The notes below the pieces were generated by a model that was not told the origin of the DNA, searched no databases, and was given only the letters and a program-made list of their open reading frames with translations. Positions 6,941 to 16,466 of a DNA stretch of 64,000 nt are shown here, piece after piece. A program made the position numbers and the translations under genes. The stretch's first letter is position 1. Every line of letters starts with the position of its first letter. This stretch comes from Bacteroidales bacterium (GTDB lineage Bacteria; Bacteroidota; Bacteroidia; Bacteroidales; UBA932): positions 1 through 64,000 of the forward strand of contig JAQYTJ010000008.1 in assembly GCA_028724885.1 (NCBI GenBank), read 5' to 3'.

Positions 6941-9157
6941 ATGATTCGGATGGCTCTCGTGGTTCGACATATATTCTTAATTTCTTTCCTTGCATTCGTG
7001 CTGGCTGTCTCGTCTTGCAGCACGACAAGGAGCTTGCAGGAAGGGGAGTATCGCCTCGCCAAGAACACAGTGTATGTCACCAACGGCAAAAATGCTGACG
7101 CAAAAGATGTGCAATCATACATAAAGCAGAAGCCGAATCCATCGCTGGCCTTTGGCTGGAACCCATTCCTTGTCGTTTACAACTGGGCTGGCAGATACGA
7201 CAATAATTTCTTGGACAGGTTATGCCACAAAATCGGTACTCCTCCCGTGGTCTATGACCCGACCCAGCTTGATGAATCAATAGAAAATATTAGAAATCAC
7301 CTTGAATACATAGGATATTATGACTCCAAGGTCAACAGCGACGTGGAAGTGAGTGGGAAAAAGGTTAAAGTGAAATATAATGTAACCCTAGGCAAGCGCT
7401 ATAAAATAAGCACCATACAATATTCAATCCCAGAAGGGGAATTCCGTCAGGATTTCTCTGCCGACTCTGCGAATATCATGATTAAGCCAGGCGACTATCT
7501 CTCTGAATCAAATCTGGAGAAAGAGACTGAAAGGTCGGCTGCATATTTCAGGAGGCACGGATATTACGGCTTCACAAAGAATTTCTATTCTTTCACTGCA
7601 GACACGCTGGCAAGGAACGATACCTGTAGCTTGCTTATGACCATTAAAAATTACACTAGGAACGAGACTCCAGAGAACGCTCGCCCGCTGGTGAAATACA
7701 AGATAGGAGATGTGACGATTTCCCATGACAAGGAACTGAAATTCAACGAGAAGGTTCTTAGGAATATGAATACTCTTAGAGCGGGAGCGCTATACGACGA
7801 GAGGGACGTTAACAACACTTATGCCAGACTCTCTGCACTGAGGCTCTTCAGTGGGGTGAATATGCAACTGACTCCAAGAGATTCTGAATATGTCGACTGC
7901 GCCATAAGCCTAACTCAGTCTAGGATGCAAGGCTTCAAGGTGAATCTGGAAGGTTCTACGAACTCTTCAGGGTTAATAGGAATATCGCCGCAGTTCCGCT
8001 ATTTCCATAAAAATATATTCAGAGGAGGGCAGTGGCTGAATCTTAGCTTCCTGGGAAATTTCCAGTTCAAGTCGAATGATCGAAAAGTGCATTCTAACGA
8101 GCTTGGGGTCACTGCGAACCTTAGTTTCCCTGAGTTCCTAGGCCTACCGAACTCTATGTTCAAGGGAGCTTTGATACCTAGGACTGAAATTAACACATCT
8201 TACAATTACCAAAGCCGTCCCGAATATACCAGGAATATGATTTCTGGCTCATTCGGATATTCAGGCTCGCTCAAGAATTTCTATTACCAGTTCGAGCCTC
8301 TAAGGGCAAAAATAGTAAAGTTGTACCACCTAGATACTGATTTCTACGAGACCCTTAAGAACAATCTATTCTTAAGGGACGCTTATCAAGACCACTTCGA
8401 TGCTGGATCAAGCCTGACTGCATATTACACTACATGCTCCGACCTGAATCCGAAGGTCTCTTACCGCTACGTGCGCTTCCAGTTCGACGTTTCCGGCAAC
8501 GTGATGAGCCTCTTCAATGGCGGAATGAGCAAAGACACCTATGGCCATCATCTAATCTGGGGCACCCCATATTCTCAATATGTTCGGGCAGAGCTGACTC
8601 TGGGCAATACTTTTGTTTTCGGAGGCAGTGAAAGGCAGTCCATCGCCATGAGGCTCCTAGGTGGCATCGGCAAAGCTTACGGCAATTCTCAGTCTCTGCC
8701 GCTTGAAAGGCAATTCTACAGCGGAGGAGCGAACAGCATGAGAGGATGGCAGGCTAGGGACCTAGGTCCCGGAAGGATGAAGAGCAACAAGATGTTTTCC
8801 ATCCCTAGCCAGACTGGCGACATGAAGCTGGAAGCTAATCTGGAATACAGATTCCCGATGTTCTGGAAGCTTTATGGAGCTTTTTTCACAGATGTGGGAA
8901 ATATATGGACAATTCGTGAGGAAGAGAGTGAAGACTGGGATCTCGCTAAGTTCAGCATGAAGAATTTCGGTAAGAGTCTTGCGGCGAACTGGGGTTTGGG
9001 AGTACGCGTTGATCTCAATTTCCTAATCCTGCGCCTCGATATGGGCATCAAAATGCATGATCCTTCGCTGGCTAGAGGCGAGCGATGGTTCGGTCCTGAC
9101 CGCTGGTTCTCAAAAGACGGCTTCGCTGTCCACTTTGGGGTCGGTTATCCGTTCTAG
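6941..9157 (+). CDS. TamL-like BamA/TamA-family outer-membrane lipoprotein
   Basis: A 738-residue protein of the Omp85 superfamily. The signal peptide ends VSSCS, so the N-terminus is lipidated, as in the Bacteroidetes TamL proteins. Residues about 30-400 look like POTRA domains. The C-terminal half is a beta-barrel with SGGANSMRGWQARDLGPG, the surface-antigen (D15) signature, and ends in an aromatic residue (VGYPF). Family members insert or export proteins at the outer membrane; TamL normally works with a TamB partner, which is not adjacent here. The gene is single, between a terminator and a structured repeat. Confidence 0.87.
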   Translation: MIRMALVVRHIFLISFLAFVLAVSSCSTTRSLQEGEYRLAKNTVYVTNGKNADAKDVQSYIKQKPNPSLAFGWNPFLVVYNWAGRYDNNFLDRLCHKIGTPPVVYDPTQLDESIENIRNHLEYIGYYDSKVNSDVEVSGKKVKVKYNVTLGKRYKISTIQYSIPEGEFRQDFSADSANIMIKPGDYLSESNLEKETERSAAYFRRHGYYGFTKNFYSFTADTLARNDTCSLLMTIKNYTRNETPENARPLVKYKIGDVTISHDKELKFNEKVLRNMNTLRAGALYDERDVNNTYARLSALRLFSGVNMQLTPRDSEYVDCAISLTQSRMQGFKVNLEGSTNSSGLIGISPQFRYFHKNIFRGGQWLNLSFLGNFQFKSNDRKVHSNELGVTANLSFPEFLGLPNSMFKGALIPRTEINTSYNYQSRPEYTRNMISGSFGYSGSLKNFYYQFEPLRAKIVKLYHLDTDFYETLKNNLFLRDAYQDHFDAGSSLTAYYTTCSDLNPKVSYRYVRFQFDVSGNVMSLFNGGMSKDTYGHHLIWGTPYSQYVRAELTLGNTFVFGGSERQSIAMRLLGGIGKAYGNSQSLPLERQFYSGGANSMRGWQARDLGPGRMKSNKMFSIPSQTGDMKLEANLEYRFPMFWKLYGAFFTDVGNIWTIREEESEDWDLAKFSMKNFGKSLAANWGLGVRVDLNFLILRLDMGIKMHDPSLARGERWFGPDRWFSKDGFAVHFGVGYPF

Positions 9158-9163
9158 CTTTTT

Positions 9164-9293
9164 AGGGGGCTCTGCCCCCTGAGAACCCCCGCGGCTCTCG
9201 GCCTTGTGGCAATCGCTTGGCTAGACGCCTCGCAATTGCCCGGCCTCCGCCGGTCGCGTGACCGCGACTGGCTCTGCCCCCTGAGAACCCCCG
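9164..9293. repeat. GC-rich structured intergenic repeat between convergent genes
   Basis: A 24-bp sequence occurs identically at 9168-9191 and 9270-9293. The first copy is part of the hairpin AGGGGGC-TCT-GCCCCCT (9164-9180). Between the copies lies the tight hairpin GTCGCG-TGAC-CGCGAC and a longer GGCAAT/ATTGCC pairing. Its GC richness is unlike the surrounding AT-rich intergenic DNA. It fills the gap between two converging genes and can act as a bidirectional terminator; it looks like a dispersed REP- or MITE-like element. Confidence 0.75.
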
Positions 9294-9296
9294 TGA

Positions 9297-10616
9297 CTAT
9301 TCTGGTTTGTAGTATTTCGGCCAGCAGGCTTCAAGGTAGGCTTTTAAGCGGTCTTCGTGCTGATTCTGTGCAGGTTCGTAGAAGACGGTGCCCTCAAGAC
9401 TCTTCGGCATGAATTCCAAATCGACGAAATGACCCGGATAATCATGGGCATATTTATAGCCGTCTGCATAGCCTAACTCGCTCATGAGTTTAGTCGGGGC
9501 GTTGCGAAGATATAGCGGAACGGAGCCCGAATGGTCCTGGCGCACGAGGCCAAGAGCCTTTTCCAGAGCCATATAGGCAGTGTTGCTCTTCGGCGAAGAT
9601 GCTAAATACACAGTGGTCTCTGCCAGAGGGATCCTAGCCTCCGGCATTCCTATTTCATGCACCACTTGGAAACAAGCATTGGCGAGCAGCAGTGCGTTCG
9701 GATTAGCTAGCCCCACATCCTCGGAAGCAGAGAGGCAGAGCCTGCGTGCAATGAAAAGGGGATCCTCGCCGCCATCCAGCATGCGCGCCAGGTAATATAT
9801 GGCAGCGTTAGGATCGGAGCCGCGGATCGACTTTATGAAGGCGGAAATTATGTCGTAATGCATCTCTCCGTCTTTGTCATAGATCGCAGAATTTTCCTGA
9901 ATGCTAGCAGTAACTGCCTTATTATCAACTAATACCTGTTTATTACCAGACTGAGAATCAATCACTATCTCCAGGATATTCAATAACTTACGTCCATCGC
10001 CCCCGCTGTAGCGGAACAGAGCATTTGTCTCTTTCACTTTGATGTTCTTTTCTTTCAGCAGCACGTCCGTCTTCACAGCCCTGTCTAGAATTTGCTGAAG
10101 ATCAGCGACTTCCAGCGATTTTAGCACAAAAACCTGACATCTGGAGAGGAGGGGAGTGATAACTTCGAAAGAAGGGTTCTCGGTAGTAGCGCCTATCAAC
10201 ACTATAGTACCATTCTCAACTGCCCCAAGCAGAGCATCTTGCTGCCCCTTATTGAAACGATGGATTTCATCAATGAACAGGACAGGCGATGTGCCGTTCG
10301 AAAATAATGATGAGCTTTTGGCCTTGTCTATCACATCGCGAACGTCCTTCACACCGGAACTGATGGCAGACAAGGTGTAGAAATCCCTCGACAGGGAATT
10401 TGCTATGATCCGGGCAAGAGTGGTTTTACCCACGCCTGGAGGCCCCCATAGAATAAAAGAAGACAAATTCCCTGACTCAATCATATTCCTTAATATGCGC
10501 CCTTTACCGATGAGGTGACGCTGCCCTACATATTGATCGAGCGAAGAAGGCCTCATTCTTTCGGCCAATGGGGGCAGCATGCGTGATTTAGCGCTTATTG
10601 AATCATCTGTGGGCAT
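9297..10616 (-). CDS. rarA: Replication-associated recombination protein A (AAA+ ATPase)
   Basis: A 439-residue AAA+ protein of the RarA/MgsA/WRNIP1 family, which acts at stalled replication forks together with SSB and recombination proteins. Walker A is GPPGVGKT (58-65) and Walker B LFIDEIHR (113-120); the sensor segment is GATTENPSFE. The C-terminal part contains the RarA-specific tetramerisation domain (MLDGGEDPLFIARRL...). Length is normal for the family. It is transcribed from a promoter that overlaps in mirror image with the flavodiiron promoter. Confidence 0.93.
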   Translation of the reverse strand: MPTDDSISAKSRMLPPLAERMRPSSLDQYVGQRHLIGKGRILRNMIESGNLSSFILWGPPGVGKTTLARIIANSLSRDFYTLSAISSGVKDVRDVIDKAKSSSLFSNGTSPVLFIDEIHRFNKGQQDALLGAVENGTIVLIGATTENPSFEVITPLLSRCQVFVLKSLEVADLQQILDRAVKTDVLLKEKNIKVKETNALFRYSGGDGRKLLNILEIVIDSQSGNKQVLVDNKAVTASIQENSAIYDKDGEMHYDIISAFIKSIRGSDPNAAIYYLARMLDGGEDPLFIARRLCLSASEDVGLANPNALLLANACFQVVHEIGMPEARIPLAETTVYLASSPKSNTAYMALEKALGLVRQDHSGSVPLYLRNAPTKLMSELGYADGYKYAHDYPGHFVDLEFMPKSLEGTVFYEPAQNQHEDRLKAYLEACWPKYYKPE

Positions 10617-10647
10617 ATTCTTAGTAATTATGGCATCTTTGCTTTCA

Positions 10648-10684
10648 CAAATTTAGCAAAAAGCCACGAAGTTTCTTAAATTTG
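10648..10684. promoter_or_regulatory. Mirror-image overlapping divergent promoters (rarA / flavodiiron gene)
   Basis: The sequence reads CAAATTTA - 21 bp - TAAATTTG. On the plus strand the -7 box is 10677-10684 with TTTA (10652-10655) as the upstream box; on the minus strand the -7 box is 10655-10648 with TTTA (10680-10677) upstream. Each -7 box therefore contains the complement of the opposite -33 box. Polymerase can occupy only one direction at a time. Confidence 0.6.
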
Positions 10685-10707
10685 CACATCGTTAAATCTA
10701 TGCAGCA

Positions 10708-11880
10708 ATGAAATTAAGCGAAAGAGTGCGCTACGTCGGCGTGAACGACTTCCGAATGAAGCTATTTGAAAACCATTGGCCGGTACCTGAAGGAATCAGT
10801 TACAATTCATACCTTATAATAGATCAGAAGATTGCCTTGCTGGACACAGTCGATGGGGCATTCGCCAACGAATTCATCAAGAACGTCAAAAACGAATTAG
10901 GGGACAGACAAATCGACTACCTTGTCATCAACCATATGGAGCCGGATCATTCAGCCCTCGTCTCATTAGTAAGAAATGAGTATCCAGGATGCACTGTTGT
11001 GACTAATTCAAAAGCGGCTCAGATGCTCGAAGGCTATCAAGGACTGACCGACAACGTCCAAGTAGTAAAGGAAGGGGAGACCCTGCAGCTAGGTGAAACG
11101 TCGCTACAGTTCTTAATGATCCCGATGGTGCACTGGCCGGAAACTATGGCGACTTGGTGCGCCGAAGAACACACCCTGTTCCCAGGCGATGCATTCGGCT
11201 CCTACAAAGCCGCCCCTCCGTGCATAAATGACTGTGAATCAAATCTTTTCGATGAATACAAAGAAGAAATGATTCGTTATTACGCATCCATAGTCGGGAA
11301 GTACGGACAGCCTGTGCAGGCCGCCTTGAAAAAGCTTAGAGAGCTTGATATTCACAGGATATGCAGCGTGCATGGACCTGTGTGGGAAAAAGAAATCCCG
11401 GAGGTTGTGAAGCTATACGATGATTTAAGCCAGTACAAGGCCGAATGCGGCGTCTGCATAGCATATGGCTCGATGTACGGCAACACCGAGAAGGCGGCCA
11501 AGGCAATTGCCACAGAGCTTGAAAAAAGGAACATCCCGTATGGGATTCATAACCTGACCGCAGAAAATTCTTCTTACGCCTTAAGAGACGTTTTCAAATA
11601 CGATACTCTCATCGTCGGCTCTCCGACCTACAACATGGAGATTTTCCCACCTGTCCGCCAGTTCATGGAAGGCGTAGCTGGCAGATGCGTCAAGAATAGG
11701 AAATTCGCTGCCTTCGGATCGTTTACTTGGGCCGCAGCAAGCGTGCGATTGCTGAACGGCATGGCTGCCGATGCCGGATTCGAGCTTCTCAGCGATGGAA
11801 TTTCTTTCAAGCAAGGCTACGCCCCAGGAAAATTCGATGCTGCCAGCCTGGCAGAGGCAGTAATTGCAGCCGGAGATTAA
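10708..11880 (+). CDS. FprA-type flavodiiron protein (O2/NO reductase)
   Basis: A 390-residue cytoplasmic protein with a metallo-beta-lactamase diiron domain (about 1-245) followed by a flavodoxin FMN domain (about 249-390, loop AYGSMYGNTEKA). Diiron ligands are visible: HMEPDH (76-81), H142 in VHWPE, D161 in FPGDAF and H222 in CSVHGPVW. The family reduces O2 to water or NO to N2O, protecting anaerobes from oxygen and nitrosative stress. It is usually fed electrons by rubredoxin or a related carrier, which is not encoded next door. It is divergent from rarA and has a short leader of about 20 bases. Confidence 0.92.
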   Translation: MKLSERVRYVGVNDFRMKLFENHWPVPEGISYNSYLIIDQKIALLDTVDGAFANEFIKNVKNELGDRQIDYLVINHMEPDHSALVSLVRNEYPGCTVVTNSKAAQMLEGYQGLTDNVQVVKEGETLQLGETSLQFLMIPMVHWPETMATWCAEEHTLFPGDAFGSYKAAPPCINDCESNLFDEYKEEMIRYYASIVGKYGQPVQAALKKLRELDIHRICSVHGPVWEKEIPEVVKLYDDLSQYKAECGVCIAYGSMYGNTEKAAKAIATELEKRNIPYGIHNLTAENSSYALRDVFKYDTLIVGSPTYNMEIFPPVRQFMEGVAGRCVKNRKFAAFGSFTWAAASVRLLNGMAADAGFELLSDGISFKQGYAPGKFDAASLAEAVIAAGD

Positions 11881-11954
11881 CTTAAGCTCCCCCACTAGCA
11901 TTGTTATACAATTTGCATTATGTTAACTAGAGGACAAGAAATCCTACCCTTCTG

Positions 11955-13643
11955 ATGATACTACAGATACTGACACTTCTTGGCGCAATTGCGCTATTCA
12001 TCTTCGGAATGGACATGCTGAGCTCTGAACTTCAGAAACTCTGCGGAGACAAACTTAGGAAATTCGAAAAAGGCATGCGTTCAGGAAGCGCCGTCAGTCA
12101 GTTCCTTTCAGGTGCTGGAATGACAGCTCTAATCCAGTCCTCAAGCATTACATCTTATGTAGTCGTTACCCTAGTCAGTGGTGCCACCCTTACTCTTGAG
12201 CAAGGCATCGCAGTGATCATGGGTGCAAACGTAGGGACGACCATAACTCCTTGGTTGATAGGCATTTTAGGCTTTAATTTAAACATATCTTACTTTGCTT
12301 TCATTCTGGTTTGCATAGGCTTCGTAATGAGCCTTATGAAGAATCAGACCGTCAAAAACTTAGGCAATATATTACTAAGCTTTGCCCTCTTATTCGTCGG
12401 TCTCATATTCATGAACTCTTCCCTTAAAGCCCTAACCACTATGCCAGGCACTGTACCGATCATAGACAGCCTCGGCGGTCATGGGTTCTGGTCTATAATT
12501 ACATTCTTGTTACTCAGCATATTATTTACCTGGCTCATACGTTCTTCAAGCGTCACGGTAATCATTTCCATGGTGCTATGCTTTGCAGGGTGGCTCTCCT
12601 TCCCTCTCGGGGCAGCAATTGTCCTTGGCGCCAATATAGGAACCACAATACATCCTAACATAGCCGTTGGAAGGGCGGACGTTCAAGGAAGAAGGGCTGC
12701 GCTGGCACATACCATATTCAATGTGGTAGGTTGCATATTAGTCCTCATTTTCTTCAACCCTTTCATAAATCTATGCACTTGGCTGATTTCTCTCCTAAAT
12801 GTGAATCCGCAAATCTCAGAGGTTTATGAAATTGCTACCGTGCACACTCTATTCAACTTATTCTCTGCCATCATCCTAATATGGTTCAGGAAAATAATAG
12901 CTGGCATTCTGCGAAAAATTTTCAAGGAGCCTACAGAGCAAAGAGGCGAGTTCAGACTGAGGTTCATCGGGAACGGAAGATTGAGCGTAACACCTTCTAT
13001 TTCAATAGAATTAGCATTAAAAGAGGCTTTGAATTTCGCCGAGACGGCTCACGATGGTTACCAGTACGTGAAACTTGCACTCAATGAGAGGAATCCAGAT
13101 ATATTCGAGGAGTATAGGGAAAAGCTAGTAAAAAGTGAGGAAATCACGGACAAGTTCGAGTACGAGATCGCATCCTACCTCAATCAGTTGTCCGAAGGAC
13201 CTTTGAGCGGCCAAGAAGCAGATGAGGTGAAGAAACTCTATAGGATAATCGGAGAGCTGGAAAGCCTCGGCGACAGCTGCATGAACATCAGCCGCCATCT
13301 GTACAGGCTCCGCGCCCACAATTTGGAATTCGATGCAGAATCGCTCAAGAACCTTAACCTGCTGGTGAACAAAGTCGAGTTCGCATACAATGTGATGATC
13401 ATGAATATTCATCTGGCAGTTGATAAGTCTCTGACTGATATAAGCAATGCGGGCGCTGCAGAAGATGACATAAACGACACTAGAAATATGCTTAGGGACG
13501 AATGCATAAATAGAATAGAAAGGGAGTCAGAAAAATTCCTTGCGCTTAACTACTATCTAGATTTGCTTGAGGAACTCGAGACTATGGGTGACTTCATGAT
13601 CAACGTTTCTCAGTCCCTAGTCAACAATTTTTCCAGAAAATAA
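11955..13643 (+). CDS. Na/Pi cotransporter family protein with PhoU-like tail
   Basis: A 562-residue membrane protein. Two Na/Pi cotransporter repeats lie in the N-terminal half (about residues 1-310), each with the conserved QSSS-type motif (ALIQSSSITSY near 55 and WLIRSSSVTVI near 195). The C-terminal 200 residues are helical and resemble PhoU. The family imports phosphate with sodium, but bacterial members with PhoU tails have also been linked to other solutes or export. It begins 74 bp after the flavodiiron gene and ends 2 bp before rlmD, suggesting co-transcription with the latter. Confidence 0.88.
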   Translation: MILQILTLLGAIALFIFGMDMLSSELQKLCGDKLRKFEKGMRSGSAVSQFLSGAGMTALIQSSSITSYVVVTLVSGATLTLEQGIAVIMGANVGTTITPWLIGILGFNLNISYFAFILVCIGFVMSLMKNQTVKNLGNILLSFALLFVGLIFMNSSLKALTTMPGTVPIIDSLGGHGFWSIITFLLLSILFTWLIRSSSVTVIISMVLCFAGWLSFPLGAAIVLGANIGTTIHPNIAVGRADVQGRRAALAHTIFNVVGCILVLIFFNPFINLCTWLISLLNVNPQISEVYEIATVHTLFNLFSAIILIWFRKIIAGILRKIFKEPTEQRGEFRLRFIGNGRLSVTPSISIELALKEALNFAETAHDGYQYVKLALNERNPDIFEEYREKLVKSEEITDKFEYEIASYLNQLSEGPLSGQEADEVKKLYRIIGELESLGDSCMNISRHLYRLRAHNLEFDAESLKNLNLLVNKVEFAYNVMIMNIHLAVDKSLTDISNAGAAEDDINDTRNMLRDECINRIERESEKFLALNYYLDLLEELETMGDFMINVSQSLVNNFSRK

Positions 13644-13645
13644 TC

Positions 13646-15055
13646 ATGGCACGCAAAAGAATTAACCTATTACTTGAAAATCAGACTATTGAAGCTTGCG
13701 CTGCTGAGGGAAAAGCCCTGACGCATTGGAATGGCATTGTGGTTTTTGTCCCTTTCGCTGTACCTGGCGACTTGGTGAATATCAGGGTGACTAAAAAAAA
13801 CAAGCGGTATTATGAAGGTTACGTCGAGAAAATAGTTGTTCCGTCTAAGAACCGTATGGAACCATTCTGCGAGCATTTTGGAATTTGCGGTGGATGCACC
13901 TGGCAGCCTCTCCCCTACCCGATGCAACTGGAAGCGAAGCGTCAGCAGGTTGAAGATCAATTGGTTAGAATTGGCCATCTGAATGTACCTGAGATTCGTC
14001 CTACTCTTCCTTCCGACAAGACCAAATACTACAGGAACAAGCTAGAATTCACATTTTCATCCAAGCGGTGGATATTGAAAGATGAGGATCCCGATGGCAT
14101 TCCAGACAGCGACAGAGTCGGGCTTGGCTTCCATGTTGGCAAATTTTTCGACAAGGTGCTGGACATAAAGCACTGCTCTCTCCAGAGGGAGCCTTCGAAT
14201 GCAATCAGGCTGTTCATAAAGGAATATTGCGTCAAGAATGGGCTGGATTTTTTCGATATTCGAAACAATCAGGGCTTTGTCAGGAATATGTTCATCCGCA
14301 CTACCGATGCTGGTGACGTGATGGTGATAATGTGCTTCTATTACGAAGACAAAGAAATGCGGGAAAAGTTACTTAACGCATTACTTGAAGAATTTAAGCA
14401 AGTGACTTCTCTCTACTACGTGATAAACCATAAGATGAATGATTCCATAGGTGACCAGGAATGCATACTATATAGTGGCGAGCCGTTCATTCGTGAAGCA
14501 ATGGAGGGGCTGAGTTTCAGAGTAGGTCCTAAGTCGTTCTATCAGACAAATTCCGGCCAGGCTTGCAAGCTGTACAGCATAGCTCGTGAGTTTGCCCAGC
14601 TTACAGGCAAGGAAATAGTCTATGACTTATACACCGGTACTGGCACTATCGCTCAGTTCGTGTCTTCAAAGGCATCTAAAGTGATTGGCATTGAATATGT
14701 TCCGGAGGCAATCGAAGATGCGAGGATCAATGCGGCGTGCAATGGAATCACTAACTGCAAATTCTTCGCAGGGGACATGAAAGACGTACTGAATGCAGAG
14801 TTCATCTCTGTCAATGGCCAACCTGACGTGATTATTCTAGATCCTCCTAGGGCTGGAATTCACCCTGACGTTGCAAAAGTAATACTGCAAGCAGCTCCAA
14901 GGCGAATCGTCTACGTGAGCTGTAATCCGTCATCGCAGGCTAGAGATCTTGCTATTCTATGCGAGAAATACGACATCACTGCCGTGCAGCCTGTTGACAT
15001 GTTTCCTCATACCCAGCACGTAGAAAACGTTTGTGCGCTCTCCAGGAGATTGTAA
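13646..15055 (+). CDS. rlmD: 23S rRNA (uracil-5-)-methyltransferase RlmD-like
   Basis: A 469-residue SAM-dependent RNA uracil-C5 methyltransferase of the TrmA/RumA group. It has an N-terminal TRAM domain (1-65), an iron-sulfur cysteine cluster (C75, C81, C84 in CEHFGICGGC), a SAM-binding region (VYDLYTGTGTIAQF) and the catalytic VSCNPSSQARDL near the C-terminus. Bacteroidetes often have more than one paralogue, so the exact rRNA target is uncertain. It starts 2 bp after the upstream gene and converges on the NfeD-like gene with 2 bp between stops. Confidence 0.88.
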   Translation: MARKRINLLLENQTIEACAAEGKALTHWNGIVVFVPFAVPGDLVNIRVTKKNKRYYEGYVEKIVVPSKNRMEPFCEHFGICGGCTWQPLPYPMQLEAKRQQVEDQLVRIGHLNVPEIRPTLPSDKTKYYRNKLEFTFSSKRWILKDEDPDGIPDSDRVGLGFHVGKFFDKVLDIKHCSLQREPSNAIRLFIKEYCVKNGLDFFDIRNNQGFVRNMFIRTTDAGDVMVIMCFYYEDKEMREKLLNALLEEFKQVTSLYYVINHKMNDSIGDQECILYSGEPFIREAMEGLSFRVGPKSFYQTNSGQACKLYSIAREFAQLTGKEIVYDLYTGTGTIAQFVSSKASKVIGIEYVPEAIEDARINAACNGITNCKFFAGDMKDVLNAEFISVNGQPDVIILDPPRAGIHPDVAKVILQAAPRRIVYVSCNPSSQARDLAILCEKYDITAVQPVDMFPHTQHVENVCALSRRL

Positions 15056-15057
15056 TA

Positions 15058-16374
15058 CTATTTCTTTTTGCAGTATAGCCTGCCTTGCTCAGCTTTGAAA
15101 ACGGTCAGGATTTCTCCTTTGTTGGCGTAGCCGACATCAATCACGGCATCGTAAATTTTGCCGTCGCACATCACCTTGCCAGAAGGCTTTAGCGCCGTGA
15201 AAACGGTTGCATCCCTGCCTATCAGGCATTCCAACCCAATCTGCACGCCTACGAAACCGTCAGAACCTTCCAGAGACTGACGAAGAGCAATGTCGTTGAA
15301 GGCTCGTGTAGGGTACAGTTTGCCGACGAGGTAAATCCCAATGAACACAGCGGTGACGAAACTAATTATCACCTCTCCGAATGGTATCAGAACAGGTTTT
15401 ATGTCAAATGAGCCGTCGAACTTGAATAACTGGCTGTTGTCTATGGCGGCAAAAGTGAGCGAAACAACTATTGCAATGATTCCCAATATTCCGCACACTC
15501 CGAAGCCTGGGATCACGAAAAGCTCCAGGCCTAGCAGGACTAGCCCTATTATGAATAGAGCGATTTCCCAATTCTGTGCAAGGTGTACGACGTATAGCGG
15601 CGAAAAATACAGGATAGCACCTAGAATGGCAATAATCAGAGGAATGCCGACTCCAGGGGTCTTAAATTCGATGTAGAGGCCACCGAAGATCATTAACAGG
15701 AATATGAATCTGACAGACATCAGAGCCTCGGCAGTCTTTTCTGCGGAAGTCTGCGAGAATTCGACATATTCGTACTCTTTGCTTCCTGCTAGTCTTTCCG
15801 CAACTTGATTCCTGTCCTCAAATATTCCTTGGCAATAACCAACCTTTATAGCCTCTAAAGGCGTCATGCTGAGTACATGGGCTGTGTCAACCATGCTCTG
15901 GGCAATTTGCGGATCTCTTCCGGTCGCTTCAGCTGTCGAACGCATCATCCCTCTCATGAAACTTTGGTATTTGTCTGGCATTGGCTTTCCGTCTATGCCA
16001 TTCACTACAGTAGCGGCTCCGATCGTACTGCCCTCTCGCATGTAAATGGAGTCGCACGCAATGCTAATCAAGGCCCCGGCAGATGCTGCTTGCATATTAA
16101 TAAAGGCTGCAGTCGGAATTCCGCATCTCAGCAGGGCGCTCCTGATGCTATCTGCGGCTGCGAGTTCTCCTCCGTATGTGTCCAAGTCTAGGATGAAATA
16201 ATTCGCATTGGCCTTTTCGGCATCAGCGATTGCCTTCGTGATTCTGTTCCTGGCGATATTGTCGATGTCGTGGTCGAGCCTGATATAGAAAATCTTGTCT
16301 TTGCTATTCGCTATCTGAGAGGCAACAAAGAATGTGAATATGAAAGCGCAGACACGAAGAAGAATTCTAGACAT
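15058..16374 (-). CDS. NfeD-family membrane serine protease (ClpP-like + NfeD domain)
   Basis: A 438-residue protein. A signal peptide leads into a ClpP-like domain (about 30-220) with the nucleophile serine in MQAASAGALIS and a conserved DTYGG oxyanion segment. Four membrane helices follow (about 225-345), then a soluble OB-fold NfeD domain at the C-terminus. Members are thought to cleave membrane proteins, often in partnership with stomatin/flotillin proteins. No stomatin gene is adjacent. Its promoter faces that of the antiporter gene. Confidence 0.88.
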   Translation of the reverse strand: MSRILLRVCAFIFTFFVASQIANSKDKIFYIRLDHDIDNIARNRITKAIADAEKANANYFILDLDTYGGELAAADSIRSALLRCGIPTAAFINMQAASAGALISIACDSIYMREGSTIGAATVVNGIDGKPMPDKYQSFMRGMMRSTAEATGRDPQIAQSMVDTAHVLSMTPLEAIKVGYCQGIFEDRNQVAERLAGSKEYEYVEFSQTSAEKTAEALMSVRFIFLLMIFGGLYIEFKTPGVGIPLIIAILGAILYFSPLYVVHLAQNWEIALFIIGLVLLGLELFVIPGFGVCGILGIIAIVVSLTFAAIDNSQLFKFDGSFDIKPVLIPFGEVIISFVTAVFIGIYLVGKLYPTRAFNDIALRQSLEGSDGFVGVQIGLECLIGRDATVFTALKPSGKVMCDGKIYDAVIDVGYANKGEILTVFKAEQGRLYCKKK

Positions 16375-16396
16375 AAACTTATATTTGACACTAGTA

Positions 16397-16433
16397 CAAA
16401 TATATGATTTTTTGCAATATTTCCGTAAATTTG
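16397..16433. promoter_or_regulatory. Divergent promoters (NfeD-like / antiporter)
   Basis: Minus strand: TTTA (16429-16426), 21 bp, TATATTTG (16404-16397) for the NfeD-like gene. Plus strand: TAAATTTG (16426-16433) for the antiporter gene, with no clear upstream box. The antiporter start also has GGAGGG directly before the ATG, unusual for this genome. Confidence 0.45.
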
Positions 16434-16466
16434 AAAGTTATTACAAACAGATAATCTATTGGAGGG

